Positions 24,295 to 32,876 of a stretch of 55,887 bases of DNA are shown here, one piece after another. The position numbers and the translations under genes are program-made. The first letter of the stretch is position 1. Every line of letters starts with the position of its first letter. A model generated the notes under the pieces. That model was not told the DNA's origin. It made no database searches and saw nothing but the letters and a program-made list of their open reading frames with translations. Source of the stretch: Rhizobacter sp. (lineage in GTDB: Bacteria > Pseudomonadota > Gammaproteobacteria > Burkholderiales > Burkholderiaceae_C). The stretch spans positions 1 through 55,887 of the forward strand of contig JANXWV010000029.1 of assembly GCA_025350965.1 (NCBI GenBank), given 5' to 3'.

Positions 24295-27200
24295 TCAACC
24301 TTCGGCCGGCTCCGCAGCCACCGCCGGCGCGCGCCGCTGCAGCCGCCGCGCGCCCCACTGCACCACGTCGTCCACATACGTGAAAAGCACCGGAATCACC
24401 AGCAGGCTCAGGAAGGTGCTGGTGATGAGCCCGCCGATCACCACGATCGCCATCGGTGCGCGAAAGCTCGGGTCGATGCCCAGGCCGAGCGCCACCGGCA
24501 TCATGCCGGCGCCCATCGCGATGGTGGTCATCACGATCGGGCGGGCGCGCTTGTGGCAGGCGTCGAGCAGCGCTTCGGTGCGCGTCATGCCGCGGTCACG
24601 CCGGGCCATGACGGCGTACTCGATCAGCAGAATCGAGTTCTTCGCCGCAATGCCCATCAGCATGATCAGGCCGATCATCGACGGCATCGACAGGGCCGTG
24701 TGCGTGATGAACAGCGCCAGCAGCGCACCCGGAATCGACAGCACCAGCGCCGAGAGAATCGTCACCGGCTGCACGAAGTCGTGGAACAGCAGCACCAGCA
24801 CGATGTAGATGCACAGCACGCCGGTCGCCATGGCCAGGCCGAAGCTTGCGAACAGCTCGCCCATGGCCTCGGCGTCGCCGACCGTCGTTTGCGTGACGCC
24901 CGGCGGCAGCGTCTGCAGGCTGGGCAGCGCCTGCACCTGCTTCTCGACGTCGCCGAGCGGTGCGCCGTTCAGCTCGATGTCGAAGTTCACGTTGCGCTGG
25001 CGGTCGTAGCGGTCGATTTGCGCCGGCCCGCTGTCGAGCGTGAGCGTGGCCACGTTGCCCAGCATCACCGGGCCGCGCGCGCCGGGCACGGCCAGGCGCG
25101 AGAGCAGGTCCAGGTCGGCTCGCGCACCGGCTTTCAGGCGCACGACGATGGGCACCTGGCGCTGGCTCAGGTTCAGCTTGGCGAGGCTCTGGTCGTAGTC
25201 GCCAGCGGTCGCGATGCGCAGGGTGTCGGCGATGGCTGCCGACGTGACGCCCAGGTCGGCCGCGCGGGCGAAGTCGGGCCGCACGATCAGCTCGGGCCGC
25301 ACCAGGCTCGATGTGGACGTGACGTTGCCGATGCCGGCGATGCCGCGCAGTTCGCGCTCGACCACGCGCGCATGCGCAGCCAGCGCAGCGCCGTCTTCTC
25401 CGGCCAGCACCAGCACGTACTTCTCGCCACCGCCGCCCAGGCCCACCGCCACGCGTGCACCCGGCAAGGCCAGCAGCGCCTCGCGCAGCTGGCCTTCGAC
25501 GGTCTGCTTCGACACGCCATGGCGTTCGGCGCGCGGCGTCAGGTTGAGGGTGAGCGACGCTTTGCGCACTTCGGCCGCGCCGCTCGGCGAGAACGGGTCA
25601 CCGCCGGTGTTGCCGCCGCCGACCGCCGTGTAGACCAGCTTGACGTGCTCGTTCTTCTGCACGATCACGCGCGCCGCTTCGGCGGTGGCGAGCGTCTGCG
25701 CGAACGTGGCGCCCGGTGGCAGCGCGAGCGACACCTGGGTCTGCGACAAGTCATCGGGCGGGATGAAGCCGGTTGCAAGCAGTGGCACCAGCGCGAACGA
25801 GCCGAACAGGAACACCGTGGCCGCCACGGTGGTGAGCACGCGGTGCTTCAGGCAGGCCTGTACCCAGCGCATGTAGATGCCGACCCAGCGCCCGTCGACA
25901 TGCGCGCGCTTCGGCGGCTTCAGGATGTAGGCCGACATCATCGGCGTGAGCAGCCGCGCGACCACGAGCGACATGAACACTGCAATCGCCGCCGCCCAGC
26001 CGAACTGCACGAAGAACTTGCCAGCCACGCCGCCCATGAAGGCGGTGGGCAGGAACACCGCGATCAGCGTGAAAGTGGTCGCGATGACCGCCAGGCCGAT
26101 CTCGTCGGCCGCCTCCATCGCGGCCTGGAACGGCGTCTTGCCCATTCGAAGGTGCCGCATGATGTTCTCGATCTCGACGATGGCGTCGTCGACCAGGATC
26201 CCCACCACCAGCGACAGCGACAGCAGCGTCACCGTGTTCAGCGTGATACCGCCCAGGTGCATGAACGCGAAGGCCGGCACCAGCGACAAGGGCAGCGCCG
26301 TGGCCGCCACCAGCGTGGCGCGCCAGTCACGCAGGAACAGGTACACCACCAGCACAGCGAGCGCGGCGCCCTCGTAGAGCAGCGCCATCGAACCATCGAA
26401 ACTTTGCTGCACCGGTTCGACGAAGTTGAACGCCTCGACAACCGTGATCTCGGGGTGCGCGGCGCGGATGGCCTGCAACTTCTCGCGCACGCCGGCGGCC
26501 ACCTCGACCTCGCCCGCGCCACGGGTGCGTGTGATCTCGAAGCCGACCACCGGCTTGCCGTTCAGGAGCGCGGCCGAGCGCTGCTCGGCGACCGTGTCGC
26601 TGACCTTGGCCACCTGGTCGAGCCGGATGCGCCGGCCGTCGGTCAGCGTGATCTCGAGGCGCCCGAGTTCATCGGCCGACTTGACCGTGGCCAGCAAGCG
26701 CACCGACTGCTCGGCGCCGCCCAGGTCGGTGCGGCCGCCCGAGGCCTCTTGCTGCACCAGGCGCAACTGGCGCGAGATGTCGGCGGCCGTGGCGTTCAGC
26801 GCCTGCAGCAAGGCCGGGTCGAGCTCGACGCGCACTTCGCGCGTGGCGCCGCCCACCCGTGCCACCGCGCCCACGCCGCGCACGCTGAGCATGGCGCGCG
26901 TGATGTTGTTGTCGACGAACCAGCTCAGCGCCTCGTCGTCCATGCGGCTCGACGCGACGGTGTAGGTCAGGATCGGCGCGCCCGAGAGTTCGATCTTCGT
27001 GACCACCGGGTCGCTCAGGTCGCCCGGCAGGTCGGAGCGCACGCGCGCCACGGCGGCACGCACGTCGTCGACCGCTTCCTGTGTGGGCTTTTCCAGGCGG
27101 AACTCGGCCGTGACGGTGGCGCTGCCGTCCTGCAGCGTGGTGTAGATGTGCTTGACCCCCTGCAGCGTGGCGATCGAGTTCTCGATCTTGCGCGCGACCT

Positions 27201-27384
27201 CGGTTTCCAGCTGCGCGGGTGACGCGCCGGGCAGCGCTGCCGACACGGTGACCGTGGGCAGGTCGATGTCCGGGAAGTTCTGGATCTTCATGGCCCGGAA
27301 CGCCATCAACCCGGCGAGCGTGAGCATGATGAACAGCAGCACCGCCGGAATCGGGTTGCGGATGGACCACGCGGAGAAGTTCAT
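24295..27384 (-). CDS. RND efflux transporter, HAE1-type inner membrane pump
   Basis: A 1029-residue proton-driven pump. It opens MNFSAWSIRNPIPAVLLFIML, the cytoplasmic start and first membrane helix of RND proteins. Transmembrane blocks include VVYLFLRDWRATLVAATALPLSLVPAFAFM, then VGILVDDAIVEIENIMRHL, which contains the conserved Asp pair of TM4, and MLMGIAAKNSILLIEYAV with the TM10 lysine. Two large periplasmic loops give the expected duplicated architecture. It overlaps the adaptor gene by 4 nt. The sequence looks more like a multidrug (MexK/BepE-type) than a metal pump. Substrate is unknown. Confidence 0.93.
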   Translation of the reverse strand: MNFSAWSIRNPIPAVLLFIMLTLAGLMAFRAMKIQNFPDIDLPTVTVSAALPGASPAQLETEVARKIENSIATLQGVKHIYTTLQDGSATVTAEFRLEKPTQEAVDDVRAAVARVRSDLPGDLSDPVVTKIELSGAPILTYTVASSRMDDEALSWFVDNNITRAMLSVRGVGAVARVGGATREVRVELDPALLQALNATAADISRQLRLVQQEASGGRTDLGGAEQSVRLLATVKSADELGRLEITLTDGRRIRLDQVAKVSDTVAEQRSAALLNGKPVVGFEITRTRGAGEVEVAAGVREKLQAIRAAHPEITVVEAFNFVEPVQQSFDGSMALLYEGAALAVLVVYLFLRDWRATLVAATALPLSLVPAFAFMHLGGITLNTVTLLSLSLVVGILVDDAIVEIENIMRHLRMGKTPFQAAMEAADEIGLAVIATTFTLIAVFLPTAFMGGVAGKFFVQFGWAAAIAVFMSLVVARLLTPMMSAYILKPPKRAHVDGRWVGIYMRWVQACLKHRVLTTVAATVFLFGSFALVPLLATGFIPPDDLSQTQVSLALPPGATFAQTLATAEAARVIVQKNEHVKLVYTAVGGGNTGGDPFSPSGAAEVRKASLTLNLTPRAERHGVSKQTVEGQLREALLALPGARVAVGLGGGGEKYVLVLAGEDGAALAAHARVVERELRGIAGIGNVTSTSSLVRPELIVRPDFARAADLGVTSAAIADTLRIATAGDYDQSLAKLNLSQRQVPIVVRLKAGARADLDLLSRLAVPGARGPVMLGNVATLTLDSGPAQIDRYDRQRNVNFDIELNGAPLGDVEKQVQALPSLQTLPPGVTQTTVGDAEAMGELFASFGLAMATGVLCIYIVLVLLFHDFVQPVTILSALVLSIPGALLALFITHTALSMPSMIGLIMLMGIAAKNSILLIEYAVMARRDRGMTRTEALLDACHKRARPIVMTTIAMGAGMMPVALGLGIDPSFRAPMAIVVIGGLITSTFLSLLVIPVLFTYVDDVVQWGARRLQRRAPAVAAEPAEG

Positions 27385-28544
27385 TTGGCCGCCTCCGTCC
27401 CCGCGCCCGTCCCGCCGCCAGGCACCACGCGCACCGTGTCGCCATCGGCCAGGAAGCCGCCGCCCGACGCGACCACACGGGTCGAGGCATCTACACCGCT
27501 CGTCACCTCGACGCGGCCGCCCACGCGCCGGCCGACCTTCACCTTCACTTCGGTGAGCTTGGCGTCCGCGCCCACGCGCAGCACGTAGCTGAAGCCGTCG
27601 CGCAGTTGCACCGCGCTCTGCGGCAGCGTGAGGCCACTGCCGCTGCCGACCTCGAACTCGCCGCGCGCGAACATGCCGGCCCGCGCCGCGCCCGCCTGTG
27701 CCGCTGCGGACGGCAGGTCGACATAGACCAGGCCGTTGCGGGTTTGCGCATCGACCGTGGGTGCCACGATGCGCAAGCTGCCCTTGATCGGCGCACCGCC
27801 GGCCGGCGTGACGAGCGCCACCATGCCCGGTTTCAGCGCCGCGAGGTCGCTGGCGGCCACCTCGGCGCGCCATTCGAGTCGGCCCTGCCGGATCATGCGG
27901 AACAGTTCCTGCCCGGTCGGCAGCACTGCGCCCACGGTTGCGCTGCGCGCCGAGATCACGCCCGCGTCGGGCGCCAGCACCTGCGTCTGCTTCAGGCGCA
28001 ACTGCTGCATGCGCGCCATGGCGCGCTGCGCTTCCAGCCGCGCCTGCGCAGTTCGCTCGGCAGTGAGGTACTGGTTGATGGCGGCGTCGCTCAATGCACC
28101 GGTGGCTTGCAGGCCGCGTGCGCGCTGGGCGTTGGCGGCGGCCTCGGCGAGCGTGGCTTCGGCCTCGGCCACGGTGGCGCGCGACTGCGCCGCATCGGCC
28201 TGCAGGGTGTCGGGCGCGAAGGTCGCGAGCACCTGGCCGCGCTGGACCACGTCACCCACGTTCACCCGCACCTCGGCCAGGCGCAGGCCGTTCGCCTCGG
28301 TGCCGACGCTGGCCTCTTGCCACGCGGCGATGTTGCCGTTGGCGCTGATGCGCACCAGCAGGCTCATGGCCTGCGGCTGCGTCACGGTGACGGTGAGCGC
28401 GGCCTTCGGCGCGGCGGGCTTCGCGGCGTCGGCGGCTTGTGCGGTCGAGGCCAGCCCGGTGAATGCCAGTGCCGCGACCGACAGGGCAGCGACCGACAGG
28501 GCAGCGCCGCGCAATGCGACCAGACGCGAGGTGTTGGTGTTCAT
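27381..28544 (-). CDS. RND efflux periplasmic adaptor (MFP) subunit
   Basis: A 387-residue membrane fusion protein linking pump and outer-membrane channel. After the signal (MNTNTSRLVALRGAALSV...) come the lipoyl-half block SVGTEANGLRLAEVRVNVGD, a helical hairpin rich in Ala/Arg/Gln (about 110-175), the second lipoyl half APDAGVISARSATVGAV, and beta-barrel and membrane-proximal domains. The signal peptide contains a repeated SVAAL unit caused by a 15-bp tandem duplication. It overlaps the pump gene by 4 nt and follows the outer-membrane gene by 35 nt. Confidence 0.92.
   Translation of the reverse strand: MNTNTSRLVALRGAALSVAALSVAALAFTGLASTAQAADAAKPAAPKAALTVTVTQPQAMSLLVRISANGNIAAWQEASVGTEANGLRLAEVRVNVGDVVQRGQVLATFAPDTLQADAAQSRATVAEAEATLAEAAANAQRARGLQATGALSDAAINQYLTAERTAQARLEAQRAMARMQQLRLKQTQVLAPDAGVISARSATVGAVLPTGQELFRMIRQGRLEWRAEVAASDLAALKPGMVALVTPAGGAPIKGSLRIVAPTVDAQTRNGLVYVDLPSAAAQAGAARAGMFARGEFEVGSGSGLTLPQSAVQLRDGFSYVLRVGADAKLTEVKVKVGRRVGGRVEVTSGVDASTRVVASGGGFLADGDTVRVVPGGGTGAGTEAAK
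28474..28503. repeat. 15-bp tandem duplication in adaptor signal peptide
   Basis: The unit GCGACCGACAGGGCA occurs twice back to back and adds five residues to the hydrophobic core of the adaptor's signal peptide without breaking the frame. This looks like a slippage-type expansion. Confidence 0.85.
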
Positions 28545-28579
28545 GGGTTCGGTGTTCGCAGCATCGTTTGGACCAGGGT

Positions 28580-30052
28580 TCAGGGCGGCGTGGCCAGCGC
28601 CCCATCGGCGGCTGACCAACCGCCGCCGAGGGCGCGGTAGAGGTCGATCCAGGCGGTGCTGCGCTCGCGCTGCAGGTCGATCAGCGCGACCTGCGCCTGC
28701 ACGGCAGAACGGCGCGCGTCTTCGAGCTCGAACAGGCTCGCCAGGCCGCCGCTGAAGCGCGCCTGCGTGGCCCGCAGCGAGACGGCGAAACCTTCGCTGG
28801 CCGTTTGCGCATCGGCCGCGCGGTCGGCGGTGCTTTGCAGCGTGACGAGCGCGTCTTCGACCTCTCGCACCGCCGTGCGAAGGCGCGCGCGGTAGAGCGC
28901 TGCGCTCTCGTCGACGCGCGCCTGCGCGGCGTCGATGTTCGCGCGCCGGGTGCCGCCGTCGAAGAGCGGCAGCGCCACGCTGACGGGGCCGATGCTCCAC
29001 ACGCTGCCGGTGTCGCTTGCGGCCGCTTGCGCACCGGTGCCGCTGTCGACGCGCAACGCGCCGATGCTGCCGGCCAGCCGGATGCTCGGCCAGCGCTGCG
29101 CGCGCGCCTGGGCCGCGTCAGCGCTGGCGGCGAGCAGGTCGCGCTCGGCGATGAACACATCGGGCCGCTGCGCGAGCGCTTGCGCCGGCACCGCCGGCAC
29201 GGCGAGCTGCACCGGTTGCGGCACCCGCGCCGTGGTGCCCGAGAGTTGCAGGCGCAGGGCCGGCTCGGGCAGGGCGGTCAACGCCACCAGCGCCTTGACG
29301 AGGCTGTTGCATTGGGCGCGGCGTTGCGTGAGCAGGCTGTTCGCCTGTGCCGTGCTGGCGCGTGCCAACGCGGCGCTGGCCGGCGCTTCGAAGCCTGCTT
29401 TGGCGCTCAGGTCGGTGAGGCGCGCGGTCTGCGCGCGCGAGGCGGTGTCGGCCCGCTGCTGTTCGAGCTGCGCTTCACAGGCGCGCAACGCGGTGTAGCT
29501 GGTGGCGGTTTCGGCGGCCACCGCCACGCGCGCGTCGTGCCAGCCGGCTTGCGCACCGCCGAGGCGCAGTTCGGCGGCGCTCTTCGCGGCGCGGCGGCCA
29601 CCGAACAGGTCGATCTCCCAGCCCGCCTGCACGCCGGCACTGGCGCTCGTGGCAAGCGGCGAGAACAGGTCTTGCCGGCCGCGGCCGGCACTGGCGCTGA
29701 CGTCGAGCGCGGGCAGAAGCGCGGCGCCCGCCGCCACGCGCGTGGCGCGCGCCTGCTCGATGCGGGATCGTGCCGAGGCGACCGTGGCGCTGGCCTGTTG
29801 CGCGGCATCGATGAGCTGCGCCAGCAGCGGGTCGTCGAACTGGCGCCACCACTGGCCGAGGGCTGCCAACTCGCCGCCGTGCGGCAACGGCGCCTGCCAC
29901 TGGGTGGGCGCGTCTGCATCGGTGGTGTTCGGCGGGGCGGGCGCGCTGGCGCACGCGTTCAGCACCGCTGCCACCGCCACCACCAAGGCTTTTGCGGCGA
30001 GCCGGGCGGGTGCGGAGAAACTGCGGCGGTGTCTGGCAACGGGGGTGGTCAT
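28580..30052 (-). CDS. Outer-membrane efflux lipoprotein, NodT/OprM family
   Basis: A 490-residue TolC-like channel of the RND operon. The start MTTPVARHRRSF leads to a hydrophobic stretch ending VLNACASAP, a lipoprotein signal. Two repeated OEP domains follow, with family blocks LGQWWRQFDDPLLAQLIDAA near the N-terminus, WEIDLFGGRRAAKSAAELRL in the middle, and QARFSGGLASLFELEDARRS near the C-terminus. The frame is open 78 nt further upstream, but that part has no signal character. First gene of the operon (channel, adaptor, pump); the 150-bp region upstream has no regulator gene next to it. Confidence 0.92.
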   Translation of the reverse strand: MTTPVARHRRSFSAPARLAAKALVVAVAAVLNACASAPAPPNTTDADAPTQWQAPLPHGGELAALGQWWRQFDDPLLAQLIDAAQQASATVASARSRIEQARATRVAAGAALLPALDVSASAGRGRQDLFSPLATSASAGVQAGWEIDLFGGRRAAKSAAELRLGGAQAGWHDARVAVAAETATSYTALRACEAQLEQQRADTASRAQTARLTDLSAKAGFEAPASAALARASTAQANSLLTQRRAQCNSLVKALVALTALPEPALRLQLSGTTARVPQPVQLAVPAVPAQALAQRPDVFIAERDLLAASADAAQARAQRWPSIRLAGSIGALRVDSGTGAQAAASDTGSVWSIGPVSVALPLFDGGTRRANIDAAQARVDESAALYRARLRTAVREVEDALVTLQSTADRAADAQTASEGFAVSLRATQARFSGGLASLFELEDARRSAVQAQVALIDLQRERSTAWIDLYRALGGGWSAADGALATPP

Positions 30053-30202
30053 CGGGCGAACGGGCCAGCGTGCGAGCGGGCCAATGGGCATGCGGCGGGG
30101 AACAGGGCGAACAAGGCGAACAAGATTCACCAGCCAATATACCCAAGCCGTTCGACCGCCGGCACGCCACCCGCTCGCGCCCGCCGGCGTGGTACACGCC
30201 CG

Positions 30203-31294
30203 CTACAAGGCCAGCTCGCGCTGCGCCGTGTCGTGCCGGCCGGCCGAGGCGCCGGGCCTGGGCACGTAGCCGCGGGTGTCGAGTTGCCAGCCGTCGGTGG
30301 CGCGTGCGTCGCTCATGGGAACCACGGTGGCACTGCACAGGCGGCGCGCAGCCGCCTTGGCGAGCAGCGCTTCGCACTGGGGTGCGGTGAGCTGGCGCGC
30401 GAAGTGCGCCCAGCGTTGCTGCACCAGCGGCGAACGCCACGCGTCTTCGATGGCCCAGCGCGTGTGCGGCACATCTGCCAGCTTGCCGGCTTCGAGCACG
30501 CGTGGCAGCAGCGCCATGAAGAAGGCCTTGAAATTACGCTTGAGGGGCTTGCCGGCAAGCAGGTCTTCGAAGCGGCTCAGCCGCTGGCTCCAGCCGGGCG
30601 TGAGCAGTTGCCGGCTCACGAATGCCTGCAAGGCCTGCACCGGGTTGAACAGGCGCAGGCGGTTCGGCGGCAGCACCAGCATCGGCAGCGCGCAGGCTTC
30701 GTGGTGCGGCACGGGCTCGACAAAGCTGCACAGCACGGCCACGCGGTCCCATTGCGGCGCGGTCAGGCCGTCGAGCCCGGGCAGCTGCTCGGCTTCGATT
30801 TGCTGGATGCGCGCCAGCGCGTCGCGCAGGTTGCATGCACCCTTGGCGTGGTTTGCCTTGGTGCTCATCACGGCCAGGTTGCCGGCGGCATAACCGGCGT
30901 CGTTGCGGACCCGGTCGACCGAGGCGTCGGTGGCTTCCAGCGTGGCGCTGGACAGGGCCACGCGGGTGATCGGGCAGTGGCTCACGTCGATCTGCTGCAA
31001 GTGGTTGGGCGTGACCTGGAACAGCTCGACGCTGCGCCCGCGCAGCCACGCATGCAGGCGCAGTTGCAGCCACTTGCGCACATGCCGTGTGGCGGCGAGC
31101 GTGCGGCTGCCGAACGCCGCCTGGCCGGCCAGCAGGCCGCTGCGCAGCGGGGAAGGCTCCTGGGCATACGGGGCCGGCAGGCTGACGCGAAAGTGCGCGT
31201 AGTCCCAGCCGAGTTCGAAGCCGATGCTCTCGAAGGTGGGGGAGGCCGATTGAATGTGGATTGGCTGGGCTGGGGTGCGCGCGATGGTGTGCAT
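30203..31294 (-). CDS. HNH-like nuclease-fold protein of unknown role
   Basis: A 363-residue protein. Residues 107-151 read CPIT (107-110), then D127-R128, GY (134-135), N139 and ANHAKG, the pattern C-P-x-T...D-R-x-x-N-x-x-GY-x-x-x-N...N-x-x-K seen in a subset of HNH/treble-clef endonucleases. The second half is basic and mostly helical, unlike anything I recognise. CAGGAG sits upstream of the ATG. It is transcribed divergently from a WYL-domain regulator over a region with two matched inverted repeats, so it is probably that regulator's target. Nuclease activity is inferred from the motif only; some catalytic histidines may be missing. Confidence 0.6.
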   Translation of the reverse strand: MHTIARTPAQPIHIQSASPTFESIGFELGWDYAHFRVSLPAPYAQEPSPLRSGLLAGQAAFGSRTLAATRHVRKWLQLRLHAWLRGRSVELFQVTPNHLQQIDVSHCPITRVALSSATLEATDASVDRVRNDAGYAAGNLAVMSTKANHAKGACNLRDALARIQQIEAEQLPGLDGLTAPQWDRVAVLCSFVEPVPHHEACALPMLVLPPNRLRLFNPVQALQAFVSRQLLTPGWSQRLSRFEDLLAGKPLKRNFKAFFMALLPRVLEAGKLADVPHTRWAIEDAWRSPLVQQRWAHFARQLTAPQCEALLAKAAARRLCSATVVPMSDARATDGWQLDTRGYVPRPGASAGRHDTAQRELAL

Positions 31295-31355
31295 GGAGGC
31301 TCCTGGTGGGGGTTCGCGGCAACCCGTTTGCCGCGATGGAGCCCAGTGTCCAGCC

Positions 31356-31382
31356 CAGGTGGCTCATGGCGTGAGCCACCTG
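31356..31382. promoter_or_regulatory. Inverted repeat 1, candidate WYL-regulator operator
   Basis: Perfect 11-bp arms CAGGTGGCTCA/TGAGCCACCTG around a 5-nt spacer TGGCG. It lies 62-88 nt upstream of the HNH-like gene start. It shares TGGCTCA-N5-TGAGCCA with the second repeat at 31427. Confidence 0.7.
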
Positions 31383-31426
31383 CGGGCCGTGCGAACAAAA
31401 AACCGGGCGGGTATGCTCGGGGCTTA

Positions 31427-31445
31427 TGGCTCATCTGGTGAGCCA
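31427..31445. promoter_or_regulatory. Inverted repeat 2, candidate WYL-regulator operator
   Basis: Arms TGGCTCA/TGAGCCA around a 5-nt spacer TCTGG, the same consensus and spacing as the repeat at 31356, centred 67 bp away. It lies 21-39 nt before the regulator's ATG and just downstream of a possible -10 (TATGCT, 31412), a good position for autorepression. Confidence 0.7.
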
Positions 31446-31465
31446 CCTCTGTGGCGAGACTGCCG

Positions 31466-32506
31466 ATGGACCGCACCGAACGCTTCTACAAGATCGAGCT
31501 GTTGCTCAAGAGCCGGGGCAGCGTCAGCTTCGCCGCGCTGATTGGCGAACTCGGCGTGTCACCGGCCACGCTCAAGCGCGACCTGCAATACCTGCGCGAC
31601 CGGCTCGCCGCGCCCATCGTCTACAGCGCGTTCGACAACGGCTACCGCATGGCCGCAGCAATCGGCGCCGGCCCATCTTCGGGTGCTGCGGGTGCTGCAG
31701 GCGCTGCAGGTTCTGCCGGTGCGGCGGCGCAGCGCCACGAGCTGCCCGGCCTGTGGTTCAGCGAGAACGAGATCCACGCACTGCTGACCATGCACCAGCT
31801 GCTCGCCGGCCTCGACGACGACGGCGTTCTCGCGCGCCACCTGCAGCCGCTGATGGAGAAGCTGCAAGGCATGCTGGGCACCGACGCAGCCCAGGCGCGC
31901 ACGCTGATGCGCCGCGTCAAGGTCATCGGCACCGCGCGACGGCGCGTGCCGAGCCGGCACTTCGAGCTGCTGGGCGCCGCGCTGCTGCAACGCAAGCGCG
32001 TGTGGCTGCGCTACTTCAAACGCACCGACCGCAGCCACAGCGAGCGCGAGGTCTCGCCGCAGCGGCTGGTGAACTACCGCAACACCTGGTACCTGGACGC
32101 GTGGTGCCACGCCAGCGACGGCCTGCGCCGGTTCGCACTCGACGCGATGGTCGAGGCGCGCCCGCTCGACACGAAGGCGAAGAACGTGGCGCTGCGCGAC
32201 CTGGAAACCGCACTCGACGCTGGCTACGGCATCTACGGCGGCGCGGGCGCGAAGGTCAAGTGGGCGACCCTGGTGTTCAACGCGGACGCCGCGCAGTGGG
32301 TCGCCAACGAGGAGTGGCATGCCGAGCAGAAGCCGCGTTGGCTGCCAGACGGGCGCTACGAACTGCAAGTGCCCTTCAGCGACCCGACCGAACTGGCGAT
32401 GGACATCCTGCGCCATGGCGACAGCGTGGTGGTGACGGGCGACAAGCCCCTTGTCGCCCTGATCGCAACCCGCCTGCGCAGCGCGGCGGCCCGTTATGCG
32501 GGATGA
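31466..32506 (+). CDS. WYL-domain transcriptional regulator (YafY-like)
   Basis: A 346-residue regulator. The N-terminal winged helix is clear: MDRTERFYKIELLLKSRGSV, then FAALIGELGVSPATLKRDLQYLRDRL. A Gly/Ala-rich linker (about 68-88) follows. The WYL domain is at about 165-235 (RKRVWLRYF, VSPQRLVNYRNTWYLDAWC, LRRFALDAM), and a WCX extension ends the protein (SDPTELAMDILRHGDSVVV). The ATG is preferred over a GTG at 451 bases further in the same frame (31451), which would overlap the operator region. WYL proteins sense nucleotide or nucleic-acid ligands and often control DNA-damage or defence genes. The divergent HNH-like gene is the obvious target. Confidence 0.9.
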   Translation: MDRTERFYKIELLLKSRGSVSFAALIGELGVSPATLKRDLQYLRDRLAAPIVYSAFDNGYRMAAAIGAGPSSGAAGAAGAAGSAGAAAQRHELPGLWFSENEIHALLTMHQLLAGLDDDGVLARHLQPLMEKLQGMLGTDAAQARTLMRRVKVIGTARRRVPSRHFELLGAALLQRKRVWLRYFKRTDRSHSEREVSPQRLVNYRNTWYLDAWCHASDGLRRFALDAMVEARPLDTKAKNVALRDLETALDAGYGIYGGAGAKVKWATLVFNADAAQWVANEEWHAEQKPRWLPDGRYELQVPFSDPTELAMDILRHGDSVVVTGDKPLVALIATRLRSAAARYAG

Positions 32507-32567
32507 TTTCGTTCTCGCGTGCCCGACCCCCGATGCACCCCCCGATTCAACCCCTGCTGGAGCCCCC

Positions 32568-32846
32568 ATGAAAGCCACCTGGAACGGCGTGACCCTCGCC
32601 GAAAGCGATGACACCGTGATCGTCGAAGGCAACCACTACTTCCCCGAAGCCAGCCTGAAGCGCGAATACGTGACCTTCAGCAACCACCGCACCGGCTGCC
32701 ACTGGAAAGGGCAGGCGCATTACTACAGCCTGATGGTCAATGGCGACATGAACGAGAACGCTGTCTGGTACTACCCGGAGCCGAGCGAGGCGGCGCGCGA
32801 GATCAAAGGGCGCGTGGCGTTCTGGAAAGGTGTGGTGGTGAGCTGA
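32568..32846 (+). CDS. DUF427 domain-containing protein
   Basis: A 92-residue protein that is all DUF427 domain (PF04248). Typical residues are KATWNGVTLAES, VEGNHYFPEASL, TGCHWKGQAHYYSL and AVWYYPEPSEAA followed by KGRVAFWKGV. The start has TGGAG upstream. The biochemical role of this widespread small domain is unknown. It follows the WYL regulator by 61 nt on the same strand and converges with the polyamine-type binding-protein gene 30 nt away. Confidence 0.88.
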   Translation: MKATWNGVTLAESDDTVIVEGNHYFPEASLKREYVTFSNHRTGCHWKGQAHYYSLMVNGDMNENAVWYYPEPSEAAREIKGRVAFWKGVVVS

Positions 32847-32876
32847 CGCTCGCCGCACACGGCGGGCAGGGTGCAG

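Noticed and set aside
24553..27222. 889-codon plus-strand open frame opposite the RND pump
   Set aside because: Antisense of a recognisable RND protein, with compositionally biased Arg/Gln/His-rich translation and no domain.
31451..31465. GTG at 31451 as the WYL-regulator start
   Set aside because: It adds only five residues outside the conserved HTH start, and the ATG at 31466 leaves normal space between the operator and the start codon.
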